Part shown: positions 17,733 through 26,613 of the stretch, piece after piece
How positions within the stretch are numbered: the stretch's first letter is position 1
Layout of the letters: each line of letters begins with the position of its first letter
From: an uncultured Aquimarina sp.
GTDB taxonomy: Bacteria > Bacteroidota > Bacteroidia > Flavobacteriales > Flavobacteriaceae
Direction: 5' to 3'
DNA: 64,000 nucleotides
Assembly: GCA_947497175.1 (NCBI GenBank)
Contig: CANMFM010000002.1
Location: forward strand, 186,001-250,000
Position numbers and translations under genes: made by a program
Notes under the pieces: model-generated
Told to the model about the DNA's origin: nothing
Seen by the model: the letters and a program-made list of their open reading frames with translations, nothing else
The model's database searches: none

Positions 17733-18767
17733 TTAATTAGTAGCTGTAATAGTAACAGAATCGGCTCGTATTTCTTGATCTCCACTAGTATATCCATAGC
17801 TGCCAATGGCAGGGTCTCCTCCGACACCTCTTATGAAAAGTGCAACACTATCATTGGCTCCTGAATTAAATGTATATGTATATGTAACATAACTATCATC
17901 ATTAGGGTTAGCTTGTGTTTGAATTAAAAGGTTATTTGCAGCATCTTCTACTTGTGCAATGGTTGTATAACCATAGCCTGAATTAGGAAACTCTTCAGCA
18001 GTTGCATAATATGTTGGTGTATAACCATCAATATAACCGGAGCCTGCTAAAACTCTTGTTTCTAGCATACTTTGAAACGTATCCGTAGCACCCGGTTCTT
18101 TAAAGGATACGAGTATTTCTATAGTGTAATCGGCGTTTGGTGTAACTGCAAACTCTTGATATACATGGTCGGGCTCATTATTATCAAATTTAACAATGTT
18201 ATCAGAACCTCCATTACCAGAACTAGATTCTCCTTGCTCACCAATATCATCGTTATCCCATCCTGAACAAGAACAGGTGTTTGTTGAACCTAGTTTGGGG
18301 AGTCTATCAAAATCCGAATTTACTAAAACTGGGTTAGGAACATCTGGTTTTTCAGGCTCAATAACTTCGATATTTTTAGTAATTGTGCTGGTCTTTCCTA
18401 ATTTGTCTGATGAGGTCAATGTTATTTCAAAGGTACCTTCTCCTGGAAATTCTAAATTGATGTTTTCTGAAGTAAGCGAGGGAGTGCTATCATCATCTGT
18501 ATCTAAGTCTAATAATACAACATTTTCTGGGATGTCCCATTTATAATCTGTAGAACTTACCGACTGATTGGTTATAAAATAAACTTTAAAATCTTCTTCC
18601 AAATTTGTTCCTTCTTTTTGAATCGCTACAAAGTTTGCCGAAGGAGGAGTTAAATCGGGTAAGTCACCAACTTCAGGAAGGTCATCATCCTGACACGATA
18701 TCAAGACTGCTATACTTGTTACAAATAACCAAGTATATGTTTTTAGATAGTTCAGCTTTGTCTTCAT
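17733..18767 (-). CDS. PKD-type surface lipoprotein, probable glycan-binding protein
   Basis: A 344-residue lipoprotein (lipobox at C25, VLISC, followed by an acidic DDD export-like stretch). An Ig-like PKD domain (about 40-140) is followed by a beta-rich C-terminal domain (about 145-343) with a CSCSGWDND segment and a typical carbohydrate-binding jelly-roll look (HVYQEFAVTPNADYTI). It sits directly downstream of susD, where surface glycan-binding proteins (SusE/F-like) are encoded in many polysaccharide loci. Alginate binding is inferred from position; no catalytic motif is visible. Confidence 0.8.
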   Translation of the reverse strand: MKTKLNYLKTYTWLFVTSIAVLISCQDDDLPEVGDLPDLTPPSANFVAIQKEGTNLEEDFKVYFITNQSVSSTDYKWDIPENVVLLDLDTDDDSTPSLTSENINLEFPGEGTFEITLTSSDKLGKTSTITKNIEVIEPEKPDVPNPVLVNSDFDRLPKLGSTNTCSCSGWDNDDIGEQGESSSGNGGSDNIVKFDNNEPDHVYQEFAVTPNADYTIEILVSFKEPGATDTFQSMLETRVLAGSGYIDGYTPTYYATAEEFPNSGYGYTTIAQVEDAANNLLIQTQANPNDDSYVTYTYTFNSGANDSVALFIRGVGGDPAIGSYGYTSGDQEIRADSVTITATN

Positions 18768-18817
18768 TTTTAAATATTTTAATTATTAACTTCCTTACAT
18801 TCAGGAAATAGTCTGTT

Positions 18818-20260
18818 TTAATAGCCTGGGTTTTGTGGATAAAAGTTATCCGTTACGTCTCGCTCTCTTTGTGGAATTGGAAGCAAAAGGTCATTTGCAG
18901 AAAAATTATATCCATTATCATTTGAAAACTGAGTGAGTATTGGTACTGCCTGGTTAAATCTGATTAAATCGTATAATCTATGGTTCTCAAAAGCCAGCTC
19001 GACTCTTCTTTCGTTTAATAATGCTTCTTTTGTAAGTACATCACCACTTGCGATAAGGGCTACTCCGGCTCGTGTTCGTACTCGGTTATAGGAAGCTATT
19101 GCACTTGCATCAGAGGTTTCTAAAAACTCTCCCATGATTGCTTCGGCATGCATTAGTAAAACATCTGCATATCGCAAAACGATCCAATCTCTACCAGAAT
19201 TTTGATCGGCATCAGGTTGAAATTTATTATTTTCAACTCTAAGGCTGCCTACAGTAGAACTCAAGAAGGTTACCGGAAATCTCACAGGTTCGTTTGCTGC
19301 TGTAATTGCTGCCTGAAGCTCTGGTGTAGCCAGATTAACTCCTTGTGCACGACCAGCAGCCGTCATATCAATACTAAATCGTTGAGAATCTCCTTGTACT
19401 TGTACGCTGTTATCATCTCTAGCGTCAGACGTAATTGGTGGAGTACTTAATGATTCATAGGAAACTGCAAATATGATTTCCTCATTTAATTCATTATCAA
19501 ATGCAAAAACACTTTCAAATGAATCTAGGAGGCTGTACCCGTAAGGGTTGTTTTCGTCAACAAGCTCATCTAATATTGTTCTTGCCTGTGTATAGTTAGG
19601 AGTAGGGGCGCTTAAATATACTTTAGCAAGCAATGATTTTGCAGCTCCGGCAGTTCCTCTATTTGGTTTTTCACTAAAACTTTCTAAGTTAGAAATTGCA
19701 GCATTGAAGTCGCTTATTATTTTTTGATATACCTCGCTTAACGGCAGTCTGGGATATTCTTCAAAATCCTCTGGTGCAATTTCTCTGTCTATAAAAGGTA
19801 CATCGCCAAATGCTCTCGCTAAATTAAAGTGAGATAAGGCTCTCATAAAGTAAGCTTCTCCGATAATTTGATTTCTATTACTATTTTGGATTCTATCCTG
19901 GTTATCGAGAATAATATTTGCTGATAATATTACTTTATAATTATTGGTCCAGTAATTGGCCGCTTCTCCCAGATCAGCAGTCATACTAAATGACTCGATG
20001 TCTCCAAAATCTCCATCTCCATTGGCAGATACTCCATTATCTGATCTGAGCTCAGTAATAAGAAACTCGCCTGCAGGAATTTTTTGGTATCCATCATACA
20101 TTCCATTTAGAATCGAAACAAAACCAGAAGGATCGTTTAGGGTTGGGGTTTTATCAGGTTCGTTAGGATTGCTTAGGGTTAGTTCATCTACTGAACAGCT
20201 AGGTAGCATAAAAGAAACAATAGCCGTTAGGTACAATATTTTTAAGAAATTTGTTTTCAT
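18818..20260 (-). CDS. susD: SusD-family alginate-binding outer-membrane lipoprotein
   Basis: A 480-residue SusD/RagB protein with lipobox C22 (MLPSC) and the TPR-rich fold typical of the family. The conserved C-terminal segment LLPIPQRERDVTDNFYPQNPGY-like ends the protein as expected (only its central motif is quoted: LLPIPQRE). It forms the lid of the SusC transporter and captures oligosaccharides at the cell surface. It lies 10 nt downstream of susC. The alginate ligand is inferred from the surrounding lyases. Confidence 0.95.
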   Translation of the reverse strand: MKTNFLKILYLTAIVSFMLPSCSVDELTLSNPNEPDKTPTLNDPSGFVSILNGMYDGYQKIPAGEFLITELRSDNGVSANGDGDFGDIESFSMTADLGEAANYWTNNYKVILSANIILDNQDRIQNSNRNQIIGEAYFMRALSHFNLARAFGDVPFIDREIAPEDFEEYPRLPLSEVYQKIISDFNAAISNLESFSEKPNRGTAGAAKSLLAKVYLSAPTPNYTQARTILDELVDENNPYGYSLLDSFESVFAFDNELNEEIIFAVSYESLSTPPITSDARDDNSVQVQGDSQRFSIDMTAAGRAQGVNLATPELQAAITAANEPVRFPVTFLSSTVGSLRVENNKFQPDADQNSGRDWIVLRYADVLLMHAEAIMGEFLETSDASAIASYNRVRTRAGVALIASGDVLTKEALLNERRVELAFENHRLYDLIRFNQAVPILTQFSNDNGYNFSANDLLLPIPQRERDVTDNFYPQNPGY

Positions 20261-20270
20261 GCCTGTATGT

Positions 20271-23200
20271 TTAAAATTGAAGATTAAGACCCATAGAAAC
20301 TACTCTTGGAATCGGAGGTGCTCCTCTTTGATACCCGAAGGTTGTAGCTAAATTTGCTCCTCGGGTGTTGTAATTTGCACCTTCTGGGTTAAATCCAAAA
20401 TAGTCATCAGCGGTTATATAAATTAAATTTTCGCCGTTTAGGTATATTCTTAATTTATCGATGCTCATTTTTTGAGTAATATCTGTTGGTAGTGTGTAAC
20501 CGATTCCTACATTTCGTAATGCCACAAAAGAAGCATCTTGGATATGATCATCGGTAAAGATTCGTTTTCTTAAAAACTCTATGTTAGGTGTATCACTAGT
20601 GACAGCTTGATTTGAGCTAAACTCATTTTTTTGATATTCTATATCAGAAACACGAACTTCAGCTCCATGAGAGCCTTGGAATGAGAAACTTAAGTCTACT
20701 CCATAAAAATTGAAGTTACTAGAGAATCCCCATTCAAAGTCAGGGTAAGGGTTTCCTAATTCGGTTCTATCTTCGTCATCAATAATACCATCACCATTTA
20801 AATCTTTTACATATACATCCTGTGATTGAGCATTGATAGGATAAAACGGATTATTAAGATATTGAAAAGGAACTTCTCTGTCCATTACAAAACCATAAAA
20901 AGAAGTAATAGGTTGTCCTTCATTTGCGATAAATTGAGTGGCTCTTTTGTCATCTTCTATAGAAGAAATTAATCCGTCATTTTTACCAAAATCTACCAAT
21001 TCGTTAGTATTTTTTGTGAATTGAGCAGAGACATTCCATTTGAAATTTGGTCTGGTAACGATATTAGAGCGAGCTTCAATTTCTATTCCTTCATTTTTAA
21101 CTTCTCCCGAATTTTGTAAAAAACCTCGTGCTCCTGTAACTGATGGTATAGGTAAAAATAGAATAAGATCATCACTAGATCTGGTATAGTAATCTACAGA
21201 TAGTCCAAATGCACCATTTGCTATTTCTAAATCAATACCTGGATTAAATTCTATTAAACGTTCCCATCCAAGATCTGGATTAGCAATAACGGTAGGCTTT
21301 AATCCCGGTTGTCCATCAAAAACCACTGGAGATAATGTACTTAATGATCTATATAGAGAACTGAAAATGTTACGGTCTATAGCATTAGAACCTGAAACCC
21401 CATAACTCGCTCTTATTTTAAGATCTGTAATTATGTTACTGTCCTGAAGGAAGCGCTCACCAGAGATCCTCCATCCTGCTGATGCTGCAGGGAAGAATCC
21501 AAATTTTGTGTTTTCTCCAAACCTTGAGCTTCCATCGGTTCTTGCACTAATTGAGAGTAAGTATTTGTCATCAAAATCATAATTGACACGTCCAAAATAT
21601 GAAATCAATTTCTCGTTGCCCATACGAGTAAAACTTCCTTGTTCACCAACATTTGCAGCAGGAATATTATCTGTAATATCATCTGTAAATCCCAGACCAC
21701 GTGTAGATTGCTCTGTAAAGTCGAAATCATCAAAAGAAAAACCACCGACAGCATCGATTGTATGAGCTCCCAGGTTATTTTTATAAGTTAATAAAGACTC
21801 TACTCCATAGTGAGTCACAGTTCTTACGCTTTCATCTCTTTGAGTACGTCCAGATCTATTTTGATGATGAAGAATTCCTCTTTTATCGTAATCTCTTGTG
21901 AATCTGAAATCACCATAAATAGTTTGTTTAAATTTAAGGCCATCAGCTAATTTAAATTCTAAGAAAGAACTACCCAGAATTTTAGTTTCTCCTTTGGTTC
22001 TTTTTCGTTCTAAGACTTTTGCTAATGCATTGGCATCACCGGTGGTACTCAGACTAATTCCTCCGCTTGTTCTTGAAAAGTCCAGAATTGGATTTCCTAA
22101 AGCATCTCTAAGAATACCACTGCCATCTTGTGTAAAAACATGATCAAACATTCGTTCAAGCGCGTAGTCACCAGCTATTGCTTCAGAGAAAATTACAGAT
22201 CCACGGCTATCTGCTGTATTTACTAAGCCTAACGTAGTATTGTTTAATCGTGTAGGTACCCATGGTGATTGTCTTAGTGCGGTTTCAATACCCACTGGAA
22301 ACCTCCTTTGTAATGTATTTTGTCCGTTTAGGTTTAATCCAAACCTGATCTTATTGTTTTTTGACTTTGAGTTGATTTTTACTCTGGCATTATATCTTTT
22401 AAAATCGTCTGTAAGCAATACTCCTTCATCATGAACATACCCTAATGAGGCGTTGAATTTTGTATTTGGAGTACCACCTGTAGCAGAGAAAGAGTGACTT
22501 TGAATAGTCCCGCCATCGATCATTATGTCTTGCCAGTCAGTTTCTCCACCATTTGCTGCGCTAATAATTCCGGCAACAGTTAGCAATGCATTACCTTTAT
22601 CCAAATTTTCTTGAAATCGTTGACCTTCAACAGAGTTTGGGTCCAAGTCAGATTGAATACCATTAATATATTTTTGCCAACGGGCTACAGAAGAGGTGTA
22701 TTGGTCGTTTTGAGGAACAAATTTAAACCCAGTATAAGAATTGTAAGCAAATTTGGTATCACCACTTTTACCTTCTTTTAGGGTTACAATGATAACCCCA
22801 TTAGCTCCTCGAGATCCAAAAATAGCAACAGATGATGCATCTTTTAATACCTCTATAGATTGAATATTATTAGAATCTATACTCCCTAACAAATCAGGAT
22901 CAGTACCAAGTGCTATTCCGTCGACAACTATTAGTGGACTAGAGTCACCAGAGATTGATCCGGGACCTCGAACGGTAATTTTTGGTGCTCCACCAGCTTC
23001 TGGATTTGTAGCTTGGATCCGTATACCTGCAACTTTACCTACAATGGCATCATCAAGACGGGCAACGGCTCTATTTTGAATTAATTCTCCAGAGACTTTG
23101 GCAACAGATCCGGTCAGATTCTTTTTGGATTGAGTACCATACCCAATGACTACTACTTGTTCTAGTTCTGAAGCGTCTTCTTCTAATACCATATCTATAA

Positions 23201-23474
23201 CCTTTTGATCGGTTATGATTACTGTCTGGGTTTTAAACCCTACATACATAAATTCAAGAATATCTCCTGGCTTGGTTCGTATAGAATAATTGCCGTTAAA
23301 ATCACTTGAGGTACCATTAGATGTACCTTTAACAAGGATATTTACACCAGGAAGTGGTGTTTGGTCTCGTGCATCGACAATTGTTCCTGTTACTATAGAA
23401 GAGCTGTCCTGTGCCAGCAAAGGAATTTGAAATAAAATCAGGACAATAAAAATTAGTTTAACTTTAAAATTCAT
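20271..23474 (-). CDS. susC: SusC-family TonB-dependent oligosaccharide transporter
   Basis: A 1067-residue outer-membrane beta-barrel transporter. A signal peptide (about 1-21) is followed by a carboxypeptidase-regulatory-like domain (about 27-110), the TonB box/plug start EQVVVIGYGTQSKKNLTG, a plug domain with the SusC hallmark VRGPGSISGDSSPLIVVDG, and a 22-strand barrel. With SusD it imports alginate oligosaccharides released by surface PL7 lyases. Predicted transcription starts near 23811, giving an unusually long leader of about 335 nt that overlaps a candidate antisense RNA. It is the first gene of the susC-susD-PKD-PL7-PL7 unit. Confidence 0.96.
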   Translation of the reverse strand: MNFKVKLIFIVLILFQIPLLAQDSSSIVTGTIVDARDQTPLPGVNILVKGTSNGTSSDFNGNYSIRTKPGDILEFMYVGFKTQTVIITDQKVIDMVLEEDASELEQVVVIGYGTQSKKNLTGSVAKVSGELIQNRAVARLDDAIVGKVAGIRIQATNPEAGGAPKITVRGPGSISGDSSPLIVVDGIALGTDPDLLGSIDSNNIQSIEVLKDASSVAIFGSRGANGVIIVTLKEGKSGDTKFAYNSYTGFKFVPQNDQYTSSVARWQKYINGIQSDLDPNSVEGQRFQENLDKGNALLTVAGIISAANGGETDWQDIMIDGGTIQSHSFSATGGTPNTKFNASLGYVHDEGVLLTDDFKRYNARVKINSKSKNNKIRFGLNLNGQNTLQRRFPVGIETALRQSPWVPTRLNNTTLGLVNTADSRGSVIFSEAIAGDYALERMFDHVFTQDGSGILRDALGNPILDFSRTSGGISLSTTGDANALAKVLERKRTKGETKILGSSFLEFKLADGLKFKQTIYGDFRFTRDYDKRGILHHQNRSGRTQRDESVRTVTHYGVESLLTYKNNLGAHTIDAVGGFSFDDFDFTEQSTRGLGFTDDITDNIPAANVGEQGSFTRMGNEKLISYFGRVNYDFDDKYLLSISARTDGSSRFGENTKFGFFPAASAGWRISGERFLQDSNIITDLKIRASYGVSGSNAIDRNIFSSLYRSLSTLSPVVFDGQPGLKPTVIANPDLGWERLIEFNPGIDLEIANGAFGLSVDYYTRSSDDLILFLPIPSVTGARGFLQNSGEVKNEGIEIEARSNIVTRPNFKWNVSAQFTKNTNELVDFGKNDGLISSIEDDKRATQFIANEGQPITSFYGFVMDREVPFQYLNNPFYPINAQSQDVYVKDLNGDGIIDDEDRTELGNPYPDFEWGFSSNFNFYGVDLSFSFQGSHGAEVRVSDIEYQKNEFSSNQAVTSDTPNIEFLRKRIFTDDHIQDASFVALRNVGIGYTLPTDITQKMSIDKLRIYLNGENLIYITADDYFGFNPEGANYNTRGANLATTFGYQRGAPPIPRVVSMGLNLQF

Positions 23475-23606
23475 TTTAGTTATGTTATGTTCCTACAATT
23501 AGTTTAATACCTGTGTGAAGGTATCCCGATGAAGAATAACAAAGAAATATTCCTTATTCTCCCTTCTTTACGATGTACATAACCATGCAGTTTTAACAAA
23601 ATTTCG

Positions 23607-23711
23607 TATTTTTGCAAGGCATGTAGTTGATAAAGTTCATGCATTTTTCGTATTACTTCCCTCCGAAAGAAGTAATTTAAAAAGGGATAGGCGTGCACCT
23701 GTCCTTTTTTT
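23607..23711 (+). ncRNA. Candidate antisense small RNA in the susC leader
   Basis: On the + strand TATTTTTG (23607-23614) matches the Bacteroidota -7 box, although no TTG lies at -33. Downstream are a perfect 8-bp hairpin (23652-23659 with 23669-23676) and a bulged stem 23681-23691/23698-23707 running into seven T residues. This gives a compact RNA of about 90 nt, divergent from and antisense to the predicted susC 5' leader. The layout resembles the DonS-type antisense RNAs described upstream of susC homologues in Bacteroides. The same hairpin could instead be a terminator for the kdgF operon. Confidence 0.45.
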
Positions 23712-23780
23712 GTTCCCTAGTAATTCGTTTGTTTCATAGTGACTGTAATTTGACGTTTTGTTTGAAGTAATTGCTTATTT

Positions 23781-23825
23781 ATTTGGTAAACCAAATTGGA
23801 TAACCAAATTGGTTTACCAAATATA
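23781..23825 (-). promoter_or_regulatory. Operator and promoter in front of susC
   Basis: A 42-bp palindromic element (23781-23822) has perfect 13-bp arms (ATTTGGTAAACCA and its inverse) around a further GGATAACC core, i.e. two ATTGG/CCAAT-type palindromes side by side. On the - strand the box TATATTTG (23818-23825) overlaps the outer edge, so a bound GntR repressor would block RNA polymerase. No clear -33 TTG is seen. The remaining bases of the 482-nt gap (23475-23956) hold the susC leader and the candidate antisense RNA; a GATTnAAAGATCTTTAATC palindrome lies near 23906-23924. Confidence 0.65.
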
Positions 23826-23956
23826 TGTTATTTTAATGTTAATAAAAAAAATATTCTAAATTTTAATGTTAAAATTTTATTCACCCGTAGTTTTTTAGGC
23901 AGAAAGATTGAAAGATCTTTAATCGGTAGTGTTAGGGAAGTAAAATAAAAAGTACG

Positions 23957-24328
23957 CTACTCCATAAAATCTTCGCGAATTGGGCTGAAAACATCGATTA
24001 AGAACCCCGATTTTAAACAGACAGCACCGTGCATAACATTTGGAGGGATAAAAAATGAATCTCCTCCTTGTAACACCTTGGTTTCATCACCAATTGTCAC
24101 TTTAAACTCCCCACTTACTACATAAGTAACTTGAGAGTGATAATGTTTATGCATAATTCCGATACCGCCTTCTTCAAATTCAACATTAACCAACATGATA
24201 TTATCATTATACCCCATAATTTGGCGTTTGACTCCCTCGCCAACAGTTTCCCATTTTATTTCTTTTCCGAATATAAATTCATTACTTGATCCAAAACTTT
24301 TCATATGATTGTTATTTATGCTATTCAT
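23957..24328 (-). CDS. kdgF: KdgF-like cupin, unsaturated uronate ketonisation
   Basis: A 123-residue single-domain cupin. KdgF proteins speed conversion of the 4,5-unsaturated monouronate released by exolyases into its linear keto form (DEH). The metal site is visible as the H60-K-H62-Y-H64-S-Q66 cluster plus H100 in the second cupin motif (PPNVMHG). There is no signal peptide, in line with a cytoplasmic location. The start overlaps the PL17 stop by four bases (ATGA), so the last lyase and KdgF are coupled; an in-frame Met9 is an alternative start. Confidence 0.88.
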   Translation of the reverse strand: MNSINNNHMKSFGSSNEFIFGKEIKWETVGEGVKRQIMGYNDNIMLVNVEFEEGGIGIMHKHYHSQVTYVVSGEFKVTIGDETKVLQGGDSFFIPPNVMHGAVCLKSGFLIDVFSPIREDFME

Positions 24329-26613
24329 TGTATTACTTTTATTTTGTTATACGTATATGGTCCTTTCCATTGTATGGGTTTTCCCTTCAATTTAATAGTA
24401 TGACGAGTGTCTTTGTTAGAATCCGACGTGCACAGAATAAACATATGATTGCTACTTTTTCTGGTCACAATGCTCCACCCGATATAGTTTTCATTCTCAA
24501 GTACTATTTTTTTTATTTCCTTAATGTTGCTGGATGACTTCGTAGCTATTTCAGTAACTGGGTTATAGTGTCCATGGCTCTCAATACTATGAATAAAGAC
24601 GTCTTTTTTTATTTTTGACTTTCTAACAAGCAATGCTGGATCCCTTCTTAAATTAAAATTAGGATCACTGGCTCCAATTCTGGCCAGTACTATTTCGCTA
24701 TTTGCAGCATTAGCACTAGACAACGTGTAAAATATGTTTTTAGATACCCATGTAACTTGTGCGGTGTTTTTTTGTTTTGAAATTGATTTGCCTTCTAGCC
24801 ATAGATGTTGGTAACCATTTTTGTGACCAAGTTTTTGAAGCTGATTAGGAGTTTTATAATCAAAATTTGTAGTTATTAGTTGTCCGAAGTAGTAAAAGGG
24901 TATGTCGTATTGATGTACGGTATCCGAAACAACTTTTATCATGTCAATTAATAAAGGATTATCAAAATCACCATCCTCGAGCATAACTACAGTTCTATGA
25001 AGTTTTGTATTGGGATACGCATTGTCTTCTTTAGCACTAATGATTTGCAATTTCGGATTCGAGATGTCAAAAAGGTACTTTTCAGAATGGTAAGCACTCC
25101 CTATTTCAAATTGACCATTAAAATGTGAAATTTCATCCTGAATGATGGTATTATGTGCTATACTTTGTTTTGCCCATGTGTTATTTTCTCTAAGATATCC
25201 ACCTCCGTTTTTTTGCTCAATATTTACAAACCTGGCAAGTCCATAATCCTGAAGTACTTCGTTGCCGTTATTGTAGTATGAAAATGATAATTTGTCGTAG
25301 TGCCCATGGCTTAAACCTTGAGCTGTATATTTCATCACAACATCAAATAATTGATTTGTTGAGCGCAAAATTCCCACTCCACCCTCTGAGCCATCAGAAC
25401 CATCTCTAAGCTCGATAGATTTTTTTAAAAATGGAGTGGCTTTATTTTCTTGAAGACCTTGCGCTACTGCTAATCCAGTATCATCCAATTGTACATTATT
25501 TTGTTTAGATGCGATGCTAAGTAACGAAGTGTCATTTCCTCCAAAATGATAGGCGATATCTACTGCTGATACAAGTTCTCTGGAATAGTAAGACATTCCT
25601 TTCTGACCATCGTTAAGTGGAAAAAACTCTCCATCGGTATCGGTAAGATTAAGAAGTGCGTACACAGCTTTAATTAGAACTCCGTTTTTGTATTCAAAAA
25701 TTTTTAATTCGGGTTTTACATTTTGTAAGGCTTCACCAAATATCATAAAAGGATACATGGCATATCTTTGATAGTATGGCCCTTCTGTGTAATAGCCATC
25801 CGGCGAAAACGGAGAATCCAAATTGGCCAGAAACCCAGTATTTTGCCCTTCTGGTTTTATAAACCCACCATCATTATCTTTGGCATTGGGATCGATTTCA
25901 TCACTTTTTAATCCGTATAAAGCTCTGTTAATTAATTCTTCATTATTCATTACTAATCCAATCATGCCTACAGCTACGTTACCCCAGGTGCTATGATTAT
26001 GAATGCGATTAAAAAACTGTGGAGATTCTAAAGATAGAAAATTGGCGTATGGTATAAATAAATTTTTTTCTAAATGGTCACGTTCTTTAGGAGTTAGATA
26101 TTCATAGATACAATCATATGCCTGACTTACATAAACCAGCCAATTAGCATCATTTAGACATTGCCAAAATATTTTTCCTCGGGCATAAGATCTTGTTTGT
26201 GGATGCAAGGGTAGAGTAGGGTACATTTTAGCGTACGCCTTTAATACATCATGTATATAAATAGCATAATGATCATCTTGTAAGATCTGATATAGTACTC
26301 CTGCTTTTTGAAGTATGCTCCAGTTTTTCTTGTGCCGATCATGTGTATAACCACCTGCCATATCTTTAGGTATGGGAACATGAATCCCTGTAGCAATTTC
26401 TTTATCAACTTCTATTTTGGTTGTAGCCAGAGTAGTATCAAAAAGAGGAATGCTTCCAAGCTCTTTTCTGATAATTTTAACTCCATTTTTGGTTAAAATC
26501 AGGTTTGGATGCTCTTGCGCGTGACCAGGAATGAAAATGAGTAAAAAAAGTACTGGAAAAAAGAGTTTCTTTATTTTTAACAAAGAGGTCTGTGTGCTTA
26601 GGTTTTGTTTCAT
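24325..26613 (-). CDS. Oligoalginate lyase, polysaccharide lyase family 17
   Basis: A 762-residue exolyase that degrades alginate oligomers to the unsaturated monomer. A signal peptide ends near residue 32 (IFIPGHAQ). An N-terminal (alpha/alpha) toroid domain carries the family NRIHNHSTWGNVAVGM segment, whose Asn-His pair is catalytic in characterised PL17 enzymes, and a nearby YYQRYAMYP segment with candidate catalytic Tyr. The C-terminal heparinase II/III-like beta-sheet domain contains GLSHGHYDKLSF. It has no lipobox, so it is probably periplasmic. It is coupled at both ends: a one-base overlap with PL6 and a four-base overlap with kdgF. Confidence 0.94.
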   Translation of the reverse strand: MKQNLSTQTSLLKIKKLFFPVLFLLIFIPGHAQEHPNLILTKNGVKIIRKELGSIPLFDTTLATTKIEVDKEIATGIHVPIPKDMAGGYTHDRHKKNWSILQKAGVLYQILQDDHYAIYIHDVLKAYAKMYPTLPLHPQTRSYARGKIFWQCLNDANWLVYVSQAYDCIYEYLTPKERDHLEKNLFIPYANFLSLESPQFFNRIHNHSTWGNVAVGMIGLVMNNEELINRALYGLKSDEIDPNAKDNDGGFIKPEGQNTGFLANLDSPFSPDGYYTEGPYYQRYAMYPFMIFGEALQNVKPELKIFEYKNGVLIKAVYALLNLTDTDGEFFPLNDGQKGMSYYSRELVSAVDIAYHFGGNDTSLLSIASKQNNVQLDDTGLAVAQGLQENKATPFLKKSIELRDGSDGSEGGVGILRSTNQLFDVVMKYTAQGLSHGHYDKLSFSYYNNGNEVLQDYGLARFVNIEQKNGGGYLRENNTWAKQSIAHNTIIQDEISHFNGQFEIGSAYHSEKYLFDISNPKLQIISAKEDNAYPNTKLHRTVVMLEDGDFDNPLLIDMIKVVSDTVHQYDIPFYYFGQLITTNFDYKTPNQLQKLGHKNGYQHLWLEGKSISKQKNTAQVTWVSKNIFYTLSSANAANSEIVLARIGASDPNFNLRRDPALLVRKSKIKKDVFIHSIESHGHYNPVTEIATKSSSNIKEIKKIVLENENYIGWSIVTRKSSNHMFILCTSDSNKDTRHTIKLKGKPIQWKGPYTYNKIKVIQ

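Noticed and set aside
18196..18546. 116-codon frame antisense to the PKD lipoprotein
   Set aside because: It is fully contained in a real gene on the other strand and has no domain.
23504..23698. 64-codon frame (-) in the susC leader
   Set aside because: It lies in the predicted 5' leader, covers the hairpins of the candidate antisense RNA and has no recognisable protein features. It is more likely chance, although a leader peptide starting at an internal Met cannot be fully excluded.
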